From Anisus vortex (lineage: Eukaryota > Mollusca > Gastropoda > Planorbidae), in assembly GCA_949126835.1 (NCBI GenBank), contig OX421502.1, forward strand, positions 41,129,473-41,193,472: a stretch of 64,000 nucleotides of DNA. Reading direction: 5' to 3'. A program made the position numbers and the translations under genes. Within the stretch, counting starts at the first letter, position 1, and every line of letters begins with the position of its first letter. Below are positions 34,401 through 44,815 of this stretch, piece after piece. The notes under the pieces were generated by a model. That model did not search any database and was not told the origin of the DNA. It saw only the letters and a program-made list of their open reading frames with translations.

Positions 34401-37400
34401 AATATCGATCGGAAAAAAAAAATTAAAAATTTTCGGAAAAAAAATCCATAGGCGGGGAACAAAAAAGCGGAAGAATTTTAAAGGTGTGCGTAAAAGCGGA
34501 AAACAGGGTTCAAATGCGTAGAACTCCCGCAAAATGCGGGAGAGTAGGCAGGTCTGTAAAGGGTCCTTTGACTTGGCACCATGGTGTTTAAGATAAGCTT
34601 CGAGAAAAAGCAGACATAGCCTTCAAGTAGAACTAGATGCTCAAAAAAAGTGCAATTAAAAATAATGTCAATAGCAGACAAAGACAGCATTAAACAGATA
34701 ACTTTAGATCAGACCGCATTAAACAGATAACTTTAGACCAGACAGCATTAAACAGATAACTTTAGATCAGACAGCATTAAACAGATAACTTTAGATCAGA
34801 CAGCATTAGACAGATAACTTTAGATCAGACAGCATTAAACAGATAACTTTAAATCAGATAACATTAAACAGATAACTTTAAATCAGACAGCATTAAACAG
34901 ATAACTTTAAATCAGACAACATTAAACAGATAACTTTAGATCAGACAGCATTAAACAGATAATTTTAGATTAGACAGCATTAACCAGATAACTTTAAATC
35001 AGACAGCATTAAACAGATAACTTTAGATCAGACAACATTAAACAGATAACTTTAAATCAGCCTTGTACAACAAAACCATCTAAACTGTCTGGCCCTCTTA
35101 CTTGAAGATAATCAGAAACCTCCTGTAGTCCTCCCTTCAGATCTTTGCAAGACTTCATTAAATATTTCACGTCATATATATCTGGACAGTGTAGACGAAG
35201 CTTGGAGAAAAACTCTTCATCATCCTCCTCAAGGTCACTGTTCTGTAGCATTTTGATAAAATATCCAAAATCATAACCACTGAAATACGGGAAGATGTAG
35301 AAATATAAATCCAGCTTTAAATAGCTATATAATAATAATGTTGTTAAGTAGTTGGAAGGTTGGTCCCCTATGAAAGCTTGTACATTTGTTATGAAAGGTC
35401 ATTAATACAGATTTAGACATGTAGTAGACACACACTTGTACACAAAAATATTTGTTGTTATCAAGTGGGGGAATTATTCCTCTTGGATAACATCAAAACT
35501 GTGAAAAAAGTCTGCGACATAATGCAGAGGATGTTTTTTATATAAAGGGAAAACTTTATTTCAGATTTGATTCAGCCTGCTGGCAACATTGCATCTTAAC
35601 AATTGCTTATAGTCTTAGAGACTGTTACAGTTGTAGTAGAGTAGTATCAGGTCGGACCAAATTGATCCATAGGGCTGGTGAAGCGTTCACAGCATACTAG
35701 GTGATTGTGTTACTTTAACCTCCACTAAGATCAGGTACCCTTCAGAGCTAGGTAGACTTAGGGACACCCTCCACTAAGATCAGGTACCCTTCAGAGCTAG
35801 GTAGACTTAGGGACACCCTCCACTAAGATCAGGTACCCTTCAGAGCTAGGTAGACTTAGGGACACCCTCCACTAAGATCAGGTACCCTTCAGAGCTAGGT
35901 AGACTTAGGGACACCCTCCACTAAGATCAGGTACCCTTCAGAGCTAGGTAGACTTAGGGACACCCTCCACTAAGATCAGGTACCCTTCAGAGCTAGGTAG
36001 ACTTAGGGACACCCTCCACTAAGATCAGGTACCCTTCAGAGCTAGGTAGACTTAGGGACACCCTCCACTAAGATCAGGTACCCTTCAGAGCTAGGTAGAC
36101 TTAGGGACACCCTCCACTAAGATCAGGTACCCTTCAGAGCTAGGTAGACTTAGGGACACCCTCCACTAAGATCAGGTACCCTTCAGAGCTAGGTAGACTT
36201 AGGGACACCCTCCACTAAGATCAGGTACCCTTCAGAGCTAGGTAGACTTAGGGACACCCTCCACTAAGATCAGGTACCCTTCAGAGCTAGGTAGACTTAG
36301 GGACACCCTCCACTAAGATCAGGTACCCTTCAGAGCTAGGTAGACTTAGGGACACCCTTCAGATTGGGAAAAATCCTAGCCAGGATTCAAACCCTAGACC
36401 TCTGGTATGCCAGCCAAAAGTCGGCCACTGTGCCTCCTTAGAGACTGTTACATTATATTCATATTTTCTACATTCAACAATTTTAATTTTGAGAAAATTA
36501 TAAAATATATGAAAGTTGCCACTAAAACATTATTTCAAGAGAAATGAAATTTAAAGAATTCTTTTAATACAGAATCTACAAAAAATTGGAATAAAGCAAA
36601 TATATATGAAATTCATCTAAAGAAAAATAATGAATAATAATAATGCTAACAAATAATCAGAAATAAATAATCATCATTAATATATATTAAATTCATCTAA
36701 AGATATTAATGAACAATGATAATATTTTCAAATGGTCACCTGTGAAAAGAGAGAAATACATTTGGTTGAAGAACAACACCAGCTCCTATTAATTCAGCAG
36801 CAAAGTCAAAAGGGTCCATACCGTCCCGCTCATGACGCTCAAACTGTATCCCAGATTTACGAAGCAATTCAATAGACTCTTGTGCATACATGTCATCCCT
36901 TTGAAATATACAAGGATACAAAGGCTCTTACTCCAAAATCATTTTAAATATACAAGGATACAAAGGCTCTTACTCCAAAATCATTTTAAATATACAAGGA
37001 TACAAAGGCTCTTACTCCAAAATCATTTTAAATATACAAGGATACAAAGGCTCTTACTCCAAAATCATTTTAAATATACAAGGATACAAAGGCTCTTACT
37101 CCAAAATCATTTTAAATATACAAGGATACAAAGGCTCTTACTCCAAAATCATTTTAAATATACAAGGATACAAGGGCTCTTACTCCAAAATCATTTTAAA
37201 TATACAAGGATACAAAGGCTCTTACTCCAAAATCATTTTAAATATACAAGGATACAAGGGCTCTTACTCCAAAATCATTTGAAATATACAAGGATACAAA
37301 GGCTCTTACTCCAAAATCATTTTAAATATACAAGGATACAAAGGCTCTTACTCCAAAATCATTTTAAATATACAAGGATACAAAGGCTCTTACTCCAAAA

Positions 37401-40400
37401 TCATTTTAAATATACAAGGATACAAGGGCTCTTACTCCAAAATCATTTTAAATATACAAGGATACAAGGGCTCTTACTCCAAAATCATTTTAAATATACA
37501 AGGATACAAGGGCTCTTACTCCAAAATCATTTTAAATATACAAGGATACAAAGGCTCTTACTCCAAAATCATTTTAAATATACAAGGATACAAGGGCTCT
37601 TACTCCAAAATCATTTTAAATATACAAGGATACAAAGGCTCTTACTCCAAAATCATTTTATATATACAAGGATACAAAGGCTCTTACTCCAAAATCATTT
37701 TAAATATACAAGGATACAAGGGCTCTTACTCCAAAATCATTTTAAATATACAAGGATACAAGGGCTCTTACTCCAAAATCATTTTAAATATACAAGGATA
37801 CAAGGGCTCTTACTCCAAAATCATTTTAAATATACAAGGATACAAGGGCTCTTACTCCAAAATCATTTTAAATATACAAGGATACAAGGGCTCTTACTCC
37901 AAAATCATTTTAAATATACAAGGATACAAGGGCTCTTACTCCAAAATCATTTTAAATATACAAGGATACAAGGGCTCTTACTCCAAAATCATTTTAAATA
38001 TACAAGGATACAAGGGCTCTTACTCCAAAATCATTTTAAATATACAAGGATACAAAGGCTCTTACTCCAAAATCATTTTAAATATACAAGGATACAAGGG
38101 CTCTTACTCCAAAATCATTTTAAATATACAAGGATACAAGGGCTCTTACTCCAAAATCATTTTAAATATACAAGGATACAAAGGCTCTTACTCCAAAATC
38201 ATTTTAAATATACAAGGATACAAGGGCTCTTACTCCAAAATCATTTTAAATATACAAGGATACAAGGGCTCTTACTCCAAAATCATTTTAAATATACAAG
38301 GATACAAGGGCTCTTACTCCAAAATCATTTTAAATATACAAGGATACAAGGGCTCTTACTCCAAAATCATTTTAAATATACAAGGATACAAGGGCTCTTA
38401 CTCCAAAATCATTTTAAATATACAAGGATACAAGGGCTCTTACTCCAAAATCATTTTAAATATACAAGGATACAAGGGCTCTTACTCCAAAATCATTTTA
38501 AATATACAAGGATACAAGGGCTCTTACTCCAAAATCATTTTAAATATACAAGGATACAAGGGCTCTTACTCCAAAATCATTTTAAATATACAAGGATACA
38601 AGGGCTCTTACTCCAAAATCATTTTAAATATACAAGGATACAAGGGCTCTTACTCCAAAATCATTTTAAATATACAAGGATACAAGGGCTCTTACTCCAA
38701 AATCATTTTAAATATACTAGGATACAAGGGCTCTTACTCCAAAATCATTTTAAATATACAAGGATACAAGGGCTCTTACTATTCTAAAACTTTTCACGGG
38801 AATATATCTATATATCTTGATGTCTGGTAGAATATTAACTTTGCAACTATAATCGTTGGGTGTCACCCCTACTTAAGACAACTATAGTCGTTGGGTGTCA
38901 CCCCTACTTAAGACAACTATAGTCGTTGGGTGTCACCCCTACTTAAGACAACTATAGTCGTTGGGTGTCACCCCTACTTAAGACAACTATAGTCGTTGGG
39001 TGTCACCCCTACTTAAGACAACTATAGTCGTTGGGTGTCACCCCTACTTAAGACAACTATAGTCGTTGGGTGTCACCCCTACTTAAGACAACTATAGTCG
39101 TTGGGTGTCACCCCTACTTAAGACAACTATAGTCGTTGGGTGTCACCCCTACTTAAGACAACTATAGTCGTTGGGTGTCACCCCTACTTAAGACAACTAT
39201 AGTCGTTGGGTGTCACCCCTACTTAAGACAACTATAGTCGTTGGGTGTCACCCCTACTTAAGACAACTATAGTCGTTGGGTGTCACCCCTACTTAAGACA
39301 ACTATAATCGTTGGGTGTCACCCCTACTTAAGACAACTATAGTCGTTGGGTGTCACCCCTACTTAAGACAACTATAGTCGTTGGGTGTCACCCCTACTTA
39401 AGACAACTATAGTCGTTGGGTGTCACCCCTACTTAAGACAACTATAGTCGTTGGGTGTCACCCCTACTTAAGACAACTATAGTCGTTGGGTGTCACCCCT
39501 ACTTAAGACAACTATAGTCGTTGGGTGTCACCCCTACTTAAGACAACTATAGTCGTTGGGTGTCACCCCTACTTAAGACAACTATAGTCGTTGGGTGTCA
39601 CCCCTACTTAAGACAACTATAGTCGTTGGGTGTCACCCCTACTTAAGACAACTATAGTCGTTGGGTGTCACCCCTACTTAAGACAACTATAGTCGTTGGG
39701 TGTCACCCCTACTTAAGACAACTATAGTCGTTGGGTGTCACCCCTACTTAAGACAACTATAATCGTTGGGTGTCACCCCTACTTAAGACAACTATAGTCG
39801 TTGGGTGTCACCCCTACTTAAGACAACTATAGTCGTTGGGTGTCACCCCTACTTAAGACAACTATAGTCGTTGGGTGTCACCCCTACTTAAGACAACTAT
39901 AGTCGTTGGGTGTCACCCCTACTTAAGACAACTATAGTCGTTGGGTGTCACCCCTACTTAAGACAACTATAGTCGTTGGGTGTCACCCCTACTTAAGACA
40001 ACTATAATCGTTGGGTGTCACCCCTACTTAAGACAACTATAGTCGTTGGGTGTCACCCCTACTTAAGACAACTATAGTCGTTGGGTGTCACCCCTACTTA
40101 AGACAACTATAGTCGTTGGGTGTCACCCCTACTTAAGACAACTATAGTCGTTGGGTGTCACCCCTACTTAAGACAACTATAGTCGTTGGGTGTCACCCCT
40201 ACTTAAGACAACTATAATCGTTGGGTGTCACCCCTACTTAAGACAACTATAGTCGTTGGGTGTCACCCCTACTTAAGACAACTATAGTCGTTGGGTGTCA
40301 CCCCTACTTAAGACAACTATAGTCGTTGGGTGTCACCCCTACTTAAGACAACTATAGTCGTTGGGTGTCACCCCTACTTAAGACAACTATAATCGTTGGG

Positions 40401-43400
40401 TGTCACCCCTACTTAAGACAACTATAGTCGTTGGGTGTCACCCCTACTTTAGACAACTATAGTCGCAGCGCTTCGTCGATTCGGGGTTGTTTCATTGCTG
40501 ATTGCAATGCGAGATTTTAAATGCCTATGTAAGTCTCTTTAAACTCTGACAGATGAGAGCGATAGTAATGCTAATTTTAGACAATTTGTTTGTTTTATAA
40601 CCTCATTCGTTTGAAATTTTTTAAAACAACGCATTTTTTGCGCTATTTTAAGAAAATTGAAGTTAATTTAGCAATATTTATCGAAGCATTAGGCTAGGTT
40701 TATGAGGAAGATGCTTTATTATTGTGATAATGCTAACAGAATAGTGATATTGAAAGCATTGTAGAAGTTGAATAGGCTTCAAATAGGAGGATTGGAGTCC
40801 AAAACGATGATTTAAAAATTTTTTTTACAAACTATCACAACCGATCAACTTATATGTTCATTGGTTTCTTTTTATTTTCCTTTTTAGTTAATTGTGTCAC
40901 CTTTTATGGTTTGAATAAAACTTTATATTTTTATATTTTAACTACCGGTATGAAGAATTTTATTCAGTTGCTTTGATAGTGTTTTTTTTACAGTGAATGT
41001 TTTCATATTATTTTTCCAATAAACGGAGGCTTAGGAATAAGGGAATTATAAGCTGGCAACTGCTTAGGGCTGAAATGGTTAAATAGATAGTCCAAAAAAA
41101 AAATTCGTGTAGATAATAATTCAAAATAATTTTTTTAAATTAAAAAAAAAATAAATAATGGGATTTTTTTTACTTTGCATTTTCCATTTGAAAATTGAAG
41201 TAAAAAAAGTTGAATGTGTCACACCCTAAGAAGAGGACCAAGCTACTTAGCTCTTCAAGTATTATTATAATTATAATGTAACTAACAGGGAACCAGAAAA
41301 AGAGGCCAGCTAAATACCCCTGGAGAATATAATTCATAGATAAACATAGTTGAGGCCCTATTGGAAGGAGTGGATAAACATAGTTGAGGCCCTATTGGAA
41401 GGAGTGGATAAACATAGTTGAGGCCCTATGTCTAACTGAGGACCCACAGGAATTTAATTGATTGACTGACATATGCAACCAAATGATGAAAACATTTAAT
41501 GAATCAAAATAATCATAAATAGTAGAAATTTTACCCCAAACAAAATTTGAAATTAAACTGCCAAGTTGATATTGGCTGTGCTCTAGTTCCATCTTCATCA
41601 AAAAATGTAAATCCAATCTGAATAATTTTGAGCAAGTTGACATTACACTTCATTTGGTGGTATGTGTATTCTTGTGTAGATCGAAACTCTCCAATAGGTC
41701 TTGCAACAACACCAGGAAATTCAGTGTCCTGTTGATAGATTTTCATACATTTAATATACAACATCACTGATCTATCTATCTATATATTTATCTATAGCTA
41801 TCATTATCAACAAAGGTAGAAGTATTTATATAAATACTATACATCCGTGTGTATAGGTCACATTTTCTTTACCTAAAATTGGGGGGGAGGATAGGGGTGC
41901 GACCTATCCACTCAAAATAGTTGTCATAAAGTTGCAACTTTCACCTGTATCGGTGACCATAGAGACGCAGAATAGCCATGATGTGCGAAGGCTCATGTTT
42001 TACATTAAAAGATTTCATGGGGCTGCCGACCTATTTTTTGCTTACCAGTCAGCAAAAAGCTTGAAAACTTGCTCCTCATTTTCAATTAGCGTTTTAAATA
42101 TTTAAATATAATTCATACTTAATCCAACTTATTTAGAAATAATGCTTGATGCGCTTTAGTTTTATTAGATTATAGGTCAAAGTAAAAAATATAGCTACAG
42201 TGAACCCTCGCTACTTTGCAGTCAGACATTCGCGGATTCACAACTTAGCAGATTTTTTTTCATAACATCATTTTTGCCTGTGTACTGTATGTAAATACTG
42301 TAGATATCTGTACGTTACTGTAAAGGGTGGTTTGTAAAAAGTACAAAAAGGTTTTAAAAGTCTGAATACACATTAAATAAATACTGTATGTACATACTGT
42401 AGATATCTGTACGTTACTGTAAAGGGTGGTTTGTACAAAGTACAAAAAGGTTTTAAAAGTCTGAATACACATTAAATAAATACTGTATGTACATACTGTA
42501 GATATCTGTACATTACTGTAAAGGGTGGTTTGTAAAAAGTACAAAAAGGTTTTAAAAATCTGAATACACATTAAATAAATACTGTATGTACATACTGTAG
42601 ATATCTGTACGTTACTGTAAAGGGTGGTTTGTAAAAAGTACAAAAAGGTTTTAAAAGTCTGAATACACATTAAATAAATACTGTATGTACATACTGTAGA
42701 TATCTGTACGTTACTGTAAAGGGTGGTTTGTACAAAGTACAAAAAGGTTTTAAAAGTGTGAATACACATTAAATAAATACTGTATGTACATACTGTAGAT
42801 ATCTGTACGTTACTGTAAAGGGTGGTTTGTACAAAGTACAAAAAGGTTTTAAAAGTCTGAATACACATTAAATAAATACTGCATGTACATACTGTAGATA
42901 TCTGTACGTTACTGTAAAGGGTGGTTTGTACAAAGTACAAAAAGGTTTTAAAAGTCTGAATACTGTCAATATGGGGCATGGTGACCAAGCAACAGTGCGT
43001 TCGGCTGGCGCACTGAAGGTCCTGGGTTCGAATCCTGGTGCAGGCTAGAATTCTTTCCTAGATCTGGAGGGTGTACTTGAGTCTACCCAGCTCTGATGGG
43101 TACCTGACCGTAGTTGGGGTAAAGTAAAGGCGAAAGGGCATAGTGCTGACCACACAATCACCTAGTAGGCCATGGCCACGGAAACTGGTGAACACCGGCC
43201 CTATGGATCAATTTGGTCCGAGGGGATACTTTCACTTCCCGGACTTTCAGCTATCGCGTCCGGTCTCAGAACCTATTTGCTGTTCTGAGGGCCATGGTGA
43301 GTGGAATAATTAAATACACGTGTATGACACTTGCTTTGAAAAAACTACCTTTGTCATTTTAAAAGCATGTAAATATAGTTAAATCTGAATAAAATTTATA

Positions 43401-44049
43401 TAGAAATAAAGTTTTCAATTGTCTATTTTGTGATTTTTTGTTGTTGGTTAGTACATTAGTTTTTAATTAAGCTATTGCAAATTACTGCGTGTTATGAGAT
43501 TGAATCTTGCAAAAGAACACCTCCCAGTTAGCCATTGCATTTGAGATCATAGAAGATACAAGTTTTACAATCATTCTCATGTATTGATTTTGTTGACTGG
43601 TCAATAAAATATCGGGTAAATTATGTTTGTCGCGCGAAAGTTCAGCCCCCACCCCCCTGGAAAAAATGTCTGGCTTCACCCCTGTTTAGTTATGCTTGTA
43701 TCCACAAGAAACTTTTTGTTTGGAAAGTTCCAAATATGGGTAATTATTTAGATGGCTGCTGGATCAGGATGATGATGTTTTGTTTAAAAATGTAATTTTC
43801 AACAAAAGATTTCATGTTAAATAAGTACAGTATAAAGTTCCCTAAAATATAGTGTGAGTCAACTATAAAATAGCACTTAACCATAAATTAAAGGTGCAAC
43901 CAATCCTTATGTTATAAGTATTTGTCCATTATAATTACCATTGCAATGTAGCGATGGGTCTTTACAACTCTGCTTATATTTCTAAGTTCTTCTTCCATAT
44001 TGGATGCCCACACATCTCGGATGCCATGATCTTCTAACACAGCCGGCAT
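25449..44049 (-). CDS. CNOT7: CCR4-NOT deadenylase subunit 7/8 (Caf1/Pop2), complete
   Basis: A DEDDh 3'-5' exonuclease that shortens mRNA poly(A) tails within the CCR4-NOT complex. The six coding exons on minus are 44049-43939, 41728-41535, 36898-36740, 35279-35102, 31042-30965 and 25604-25449. All have GT-AG junctions and matching phases, giving 291 residues (human CNOT7 has 285, CNOT8 292). Catalytic residues are all present: D38 and E40 in DTEFPG, D158 in SGYDFGY, H222 and D227 in GPQHQAGSDSLLTGM. The signature YDVKYLMKSC is intact. The N-terminus MPAVLEDHGIRDVW suits the family start, and the C-terminus is short and Gly/Ser/Thr-rich. TTTCAG at about 44088 suggests a 5' UTR exon. Introns hold large minisatellites, SINEs and a hAT-like element. 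CNOT7 and CNOT8 cannot be told apart here, since invertebrates usually have one gene. Confidence 0.95.
25716..25948. repeat. 80-bp tandem repeat, ~3 units
   Basis: Units include ATTATGTGATTTATCCTAGT and GACTTTATGACCTATAGGCC. They lie in CNOT7/8 intron 5, about 110 bp upstream of the last exon's acceptor. Confidence 0.9.
26005..26083 (-). mobile_element. Jockey-like LINE relic
   Basis: Short blocks GCCTAGAACAGTTCC and AGAAAGTCCTGAATC match the Jockey-like element at 51906-54870 in order, but with the intervening sequence deleted. The TIR element at 26084 interrupts or bounds it. Confidence 0.5.
26084..26769. mobile_element. 686-bp non-autonomous TIR element
   Basis: It begins AAGCATGTTCTTAATTGCC and ends with the exact inverted form of those 19 bases at 26751-26769. 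The interior is unusually GC-rich for this window, with many GCCCGA/TCGGGC and GCTCG motifs. The short open frames lack recognisable domains. The TTAA inside the inverted repeat makes a TTAA-targeting family possible, but the flanks do not prove it. Confidence 0.75.
26806..27112. repeat. 55-bp tandem repeat, ~5.5 units
   Basis: Units combine CGGTTTATCTAAATACCTAG, TTGTGTAGCATCTATTTGAC and ATGGTTTAACATGGT. Some are shortened. Confidence 0.9.
27115..27175. repeat. Short dispersed GC-rich repeat
   Basis: A block around AAAGTTCAGCCCCTCCCCCA and TTTCTGGCTTTGCCCCTG is matched by 43628-43685 in another CNOT7/8 intron. It may be the end of a larger family. Confidence 0.6.
27367..27815. mobile_element. 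449-bp MITE with CAGGGTTCGTACAG ends, copy 1
   Basis: Inverted ends CAGGGTTCGTACAG and its mirror near 27805-27815 enclose repeated CTCCTGGAA/TTCCAGGAG motifs. TATATC lies on both sides (27361-27366 and 27816-27821), a probable 6-bp target duplication. A second copy is at 52081-52567. Confidence 0.85.
27845..27900 (+). mobile_element. Family 1 SINE, 3' fragment
   Basis: GGTGAACGCTGCTTCATCGG, CCTATGGATCAACTCG and GACGGGTACTTTACTT match the end of the family 1 SINE. Confidence 0.6.
27935..30897. repeat. 27/24-bp minisatellite, ~3 kb, about 110 units
   Basis: The main unit is 27 bp (TTACATTTAGTTAGGTGCCC then TAGTTGC). A 24-bp variant with TTTAGAAGGTACCC is scattered at intervals, and GTACCCTTG versus GTGCCCTAG forms alternate. 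Toward 30300-30890 a third set with ATTAAGTTAGG appears, and a longer block is itself duplicated (compare about 30290-30480 with 30540-30780). The array lies in CNOT7/8 intron 5 and starts about 65 bp from the exon 5 donor. Long open frames with CLHLVRCPS repeats are by-products. Confidence 0.95.
31305..34556 (-). mobile_element. 3.25-kb hAT-like DNA transposon, degraded
   Basis: The inverted ends CAGACCTGCCTAC (31305) and GTAGGCAGGTCTG (34544-34556) match exactly over 13 bp. TAAAGG is duplicated on both sides (31299-31304 and 34557-34562). The coding remnant at the left end reads as a hAT C-terminal dimerisation region on minus. The rest is AT-rich, with a cluster of CCGGAAC/CGGAGCC motifs at 33430-33600 that may be another insertion. 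The 6-bp duplication is shorter than the usual 8 bp of hAT elements. It occupies CNOT7/8 intron 4. Confidence 0.8.
31440..31960 (-). pseudogene. hAT-type transposase C-terminal remnant
   Basis: Two overlapping minus frames cover FPMLMGDANRDVILEQFAKL and, after a shift at about 31590, ILTIPHSSAPFERIFSMVRK. The second is the conserved hAT dimerisation motif (normally a small-residue ER-x-FS-x-V-x-K form). The catalytic RNase H-like region is not recognisable upstream. Confidence 0.7.
34684..35061. repeat. 29-bp minisatellite, 13 units
   Basis: Units of the form CATTAAACAGATAACTTTAG ATCAGACAG, spaced 29 bp. The array ends about 40 bp from the donor of CNOT7/8 exon 4. Confidence 0.9.
35650..36440 (-). 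mobile_element. Family 1 SINE with 13-fold internal amplification
   Basis: The outer parts are a standard family 1 SINE on minus. The tail side has ACCAAATTGATCCATAGG at about 35657. The B-box side has GGATTCAAACCCTAG near 36387 in + orientation. Between them, at 35720-36356, one 49-bp internal piece (CCACTAAGATCAGGTACCCT, then TCAGAGCTAGGTAGACTTAG, then GGACACCCT) is repeated 13 times with virtually no changes. In the other copies this piece occurs once. Confidence 0.9.
36904..38780. repeat. 42-bp minisatellite, ~45 units, abutting CNOT7/8 exon 3
   Basis: Units contain AAATATACAAGGATACAAAG, then GCTCTTACTCCAAAATCATT. The first unit runs to within about 6 bp of the exon 3 acceptor, so the amplified unit includes the intron's pyrimidine-rich 3' end in minus orientation. 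Units nearest the exon carry CAAAGG, while distal units are almost uniformly CAAGGG. The 651-codon + frame (KYTRIQRLLLQNHF repeats) is an artefact of the 42-bp period. Confidence 0.95.
38846..40466. repeat. 35-bp minisatellite, ~46 units, built of palindromes
   Basis: The unit reads ACTATAGTCGTTGGGTGTCA then CCCCTACTTAAGACA. It contains ACTATAGT, GGGTGTCACCC and CTTAAG, three self-complementary blocks. Units are nearly identical; an ATAATCG variant recurs at irregular spacing (near 39305, 39760, 40005, 40215, 40390). It lies in CNOT7/8 intron 2. Confidence 0.95.
40470..41330. other. Intron 2 remainder, no feature seen
   Basis: AT-rich DNA with homopolymer runs. No exon, inverted ends or repeat family was recognised. 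Confidence 0.4.
41337..41430. repeat. 34-bp tandem repeat, ~2.8 units
   Basis: Units contain GATAAACATAGTTGAGGCCC and TATTGGAAGGAGTG. The array lies in intron 2, about 105 bp from the exon 2 donor. Confidence 0.9.
42195..42962. repeat. 99-bp minisatellite, 7 units, next to a mariner-like end
   Basis: AGATATCTGTACGTTACTGT recurs every 99 bp from 42302 to 42896. The left flank at 42195-42250 (ACAGTGAACCCTCGCTACTT and CATTCGCGGATTCACA) resembles the terminus of Tigger/pogo-type elements, whose interiors also contain TACTGTA repeats. The array probably expanded from such an element. It lies in CNOT7/8 intron 1. Confidence 0.8.
42966..43236 (+). mobile_element. tRNA-derived SINE, family 1
   Basis: A well-preserved copy: tRNA-like head at about 42970-43040 with GGTTCGAATCCTGG (B box), body CAGCTCTGATGGGTACCTGA, end GATCAATTTGGTCCGAGG. 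It is inserted directly at the end of the 99-bp array. Confidence 0.85.
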
Positions 44050-44242
44050 TTTAAGATAAGTTCCTCACATCAGAGAGAAGAACGAAGAGCTGAAAGATAA
44101 ACATAATTTAGTTCTTTTTTATCACTATATTCTTAAGTACATCACCCTTTTCAAAAAATGTTCTACTGTAGGGGACTAGGCCTACAGTTCCTACAAGCAG
44201 AATAAATTTACATTGATAATTTGTTATTAGGTTTATTAGCTA

Positions 44243-44300
44243 TAGCGTTATATGAAGAATTCTAGCTGCAGATAACACTTGGCGTTATTTGAAGATTCGC
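44243..44300. promoter_or_regulatory. ATAACGC-type palindrome, distal copy
   Basis: AGCGTTATATGAAGAATT is followed by GATAACACTTGGCGTTAT and TTGAAGATTCG, the same arrangement as the pair at 45112-45215. It lies about 200 bp upstream of the CNOT7/8 start codon. Regulatory use is inferred only from position and conservation of the motif. Confidence 0.4.
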
Positions 44301-44391
44301 ACAGAGGTCTTCATGTTCTACTGGCGCATGCGCATAATCGTTTGTCTTTCCCTATCGGCTTATATACTGTTTTTCTTTAAGTTTGAACACG

Positions 44392-44815
44392 ATTTCGTGG
44401 CCTAATGGTAAGTGCTGTCAGCTGGCAACCGAGGTGTCGCAGGTTCTATTGCTGCCATCTCCACTTTAAAAAAAAAAATTATTATTCAATTTGAGTAAAA
44501 CGGGATACGTAAATCCGGTAAATACATGAATGTCATGAATATTTTGAAAGTAACCATTAGTCATTGTCAGCCAGAAAATACAATAGCTGACTCCTAAGCC
44601 TAAAGGATACTTTTCCTTACAATAAATGGTATGATTATGATAGTGATAATAATAATAATAGTTCTAAAGTGTGCGCAAATGTCTATTTCTATATATTGAA
44701 CTTGAGTACACATGGCTCTTTAATATTGTTTTAAGTGTACTGAAAGACAGAATTTATTAAATCAAGTAAATTTCCATTTTTTTATCAATAAAGTAATCTT
44801 ATCTAATCAAACAAA
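44392..44815 (+). mobile_element. SINE family 3 with tRNA-like head
   Basis: The head has an A-box-like GTGGCCTAATGGTAAGTGCT and a B-box-like GCAGGTTCTATTGC. The body has AATACAATAGCTGACTCCTA and CTTTAATATTGTTTTAAGTG, and the tail has TCAATAAAGTAATCTTATCT. The body and tail match 24092-24302 on the opposite strand. It is not a functional tRNA gene: the acceptor stem does not pair. Confidence 0.75.

Noticed and set aside
36832..38787. 651-codon + frame with KYTRIQRLLLQNHF repeats
   Set aside because: The frame exists only because the 42-bp unit is divisible by three. It runs antisense through the CNOT7/8 exon 3 splice site and its content is pure array.
38846..40466. CRISPR-like regular array
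   Set aside because: Units are contiguous with no unique spacers, the genome is eukaryotic, and no cas genes are present. It is a minisatellite. The same applies to the other arrays here.
42260..42988. 242-codon minus frame with 33-residue repeats
   Set aside because: The 99-bp array gives an open frame by period alone. It ends in SINE sequence.
44392..44465. Functional tRNA gene
   Set aside because: A- and B-box-like motifs are present, but the acceptor stem does not pair, and the unit continues into a SINE body shared with 24092-24302.
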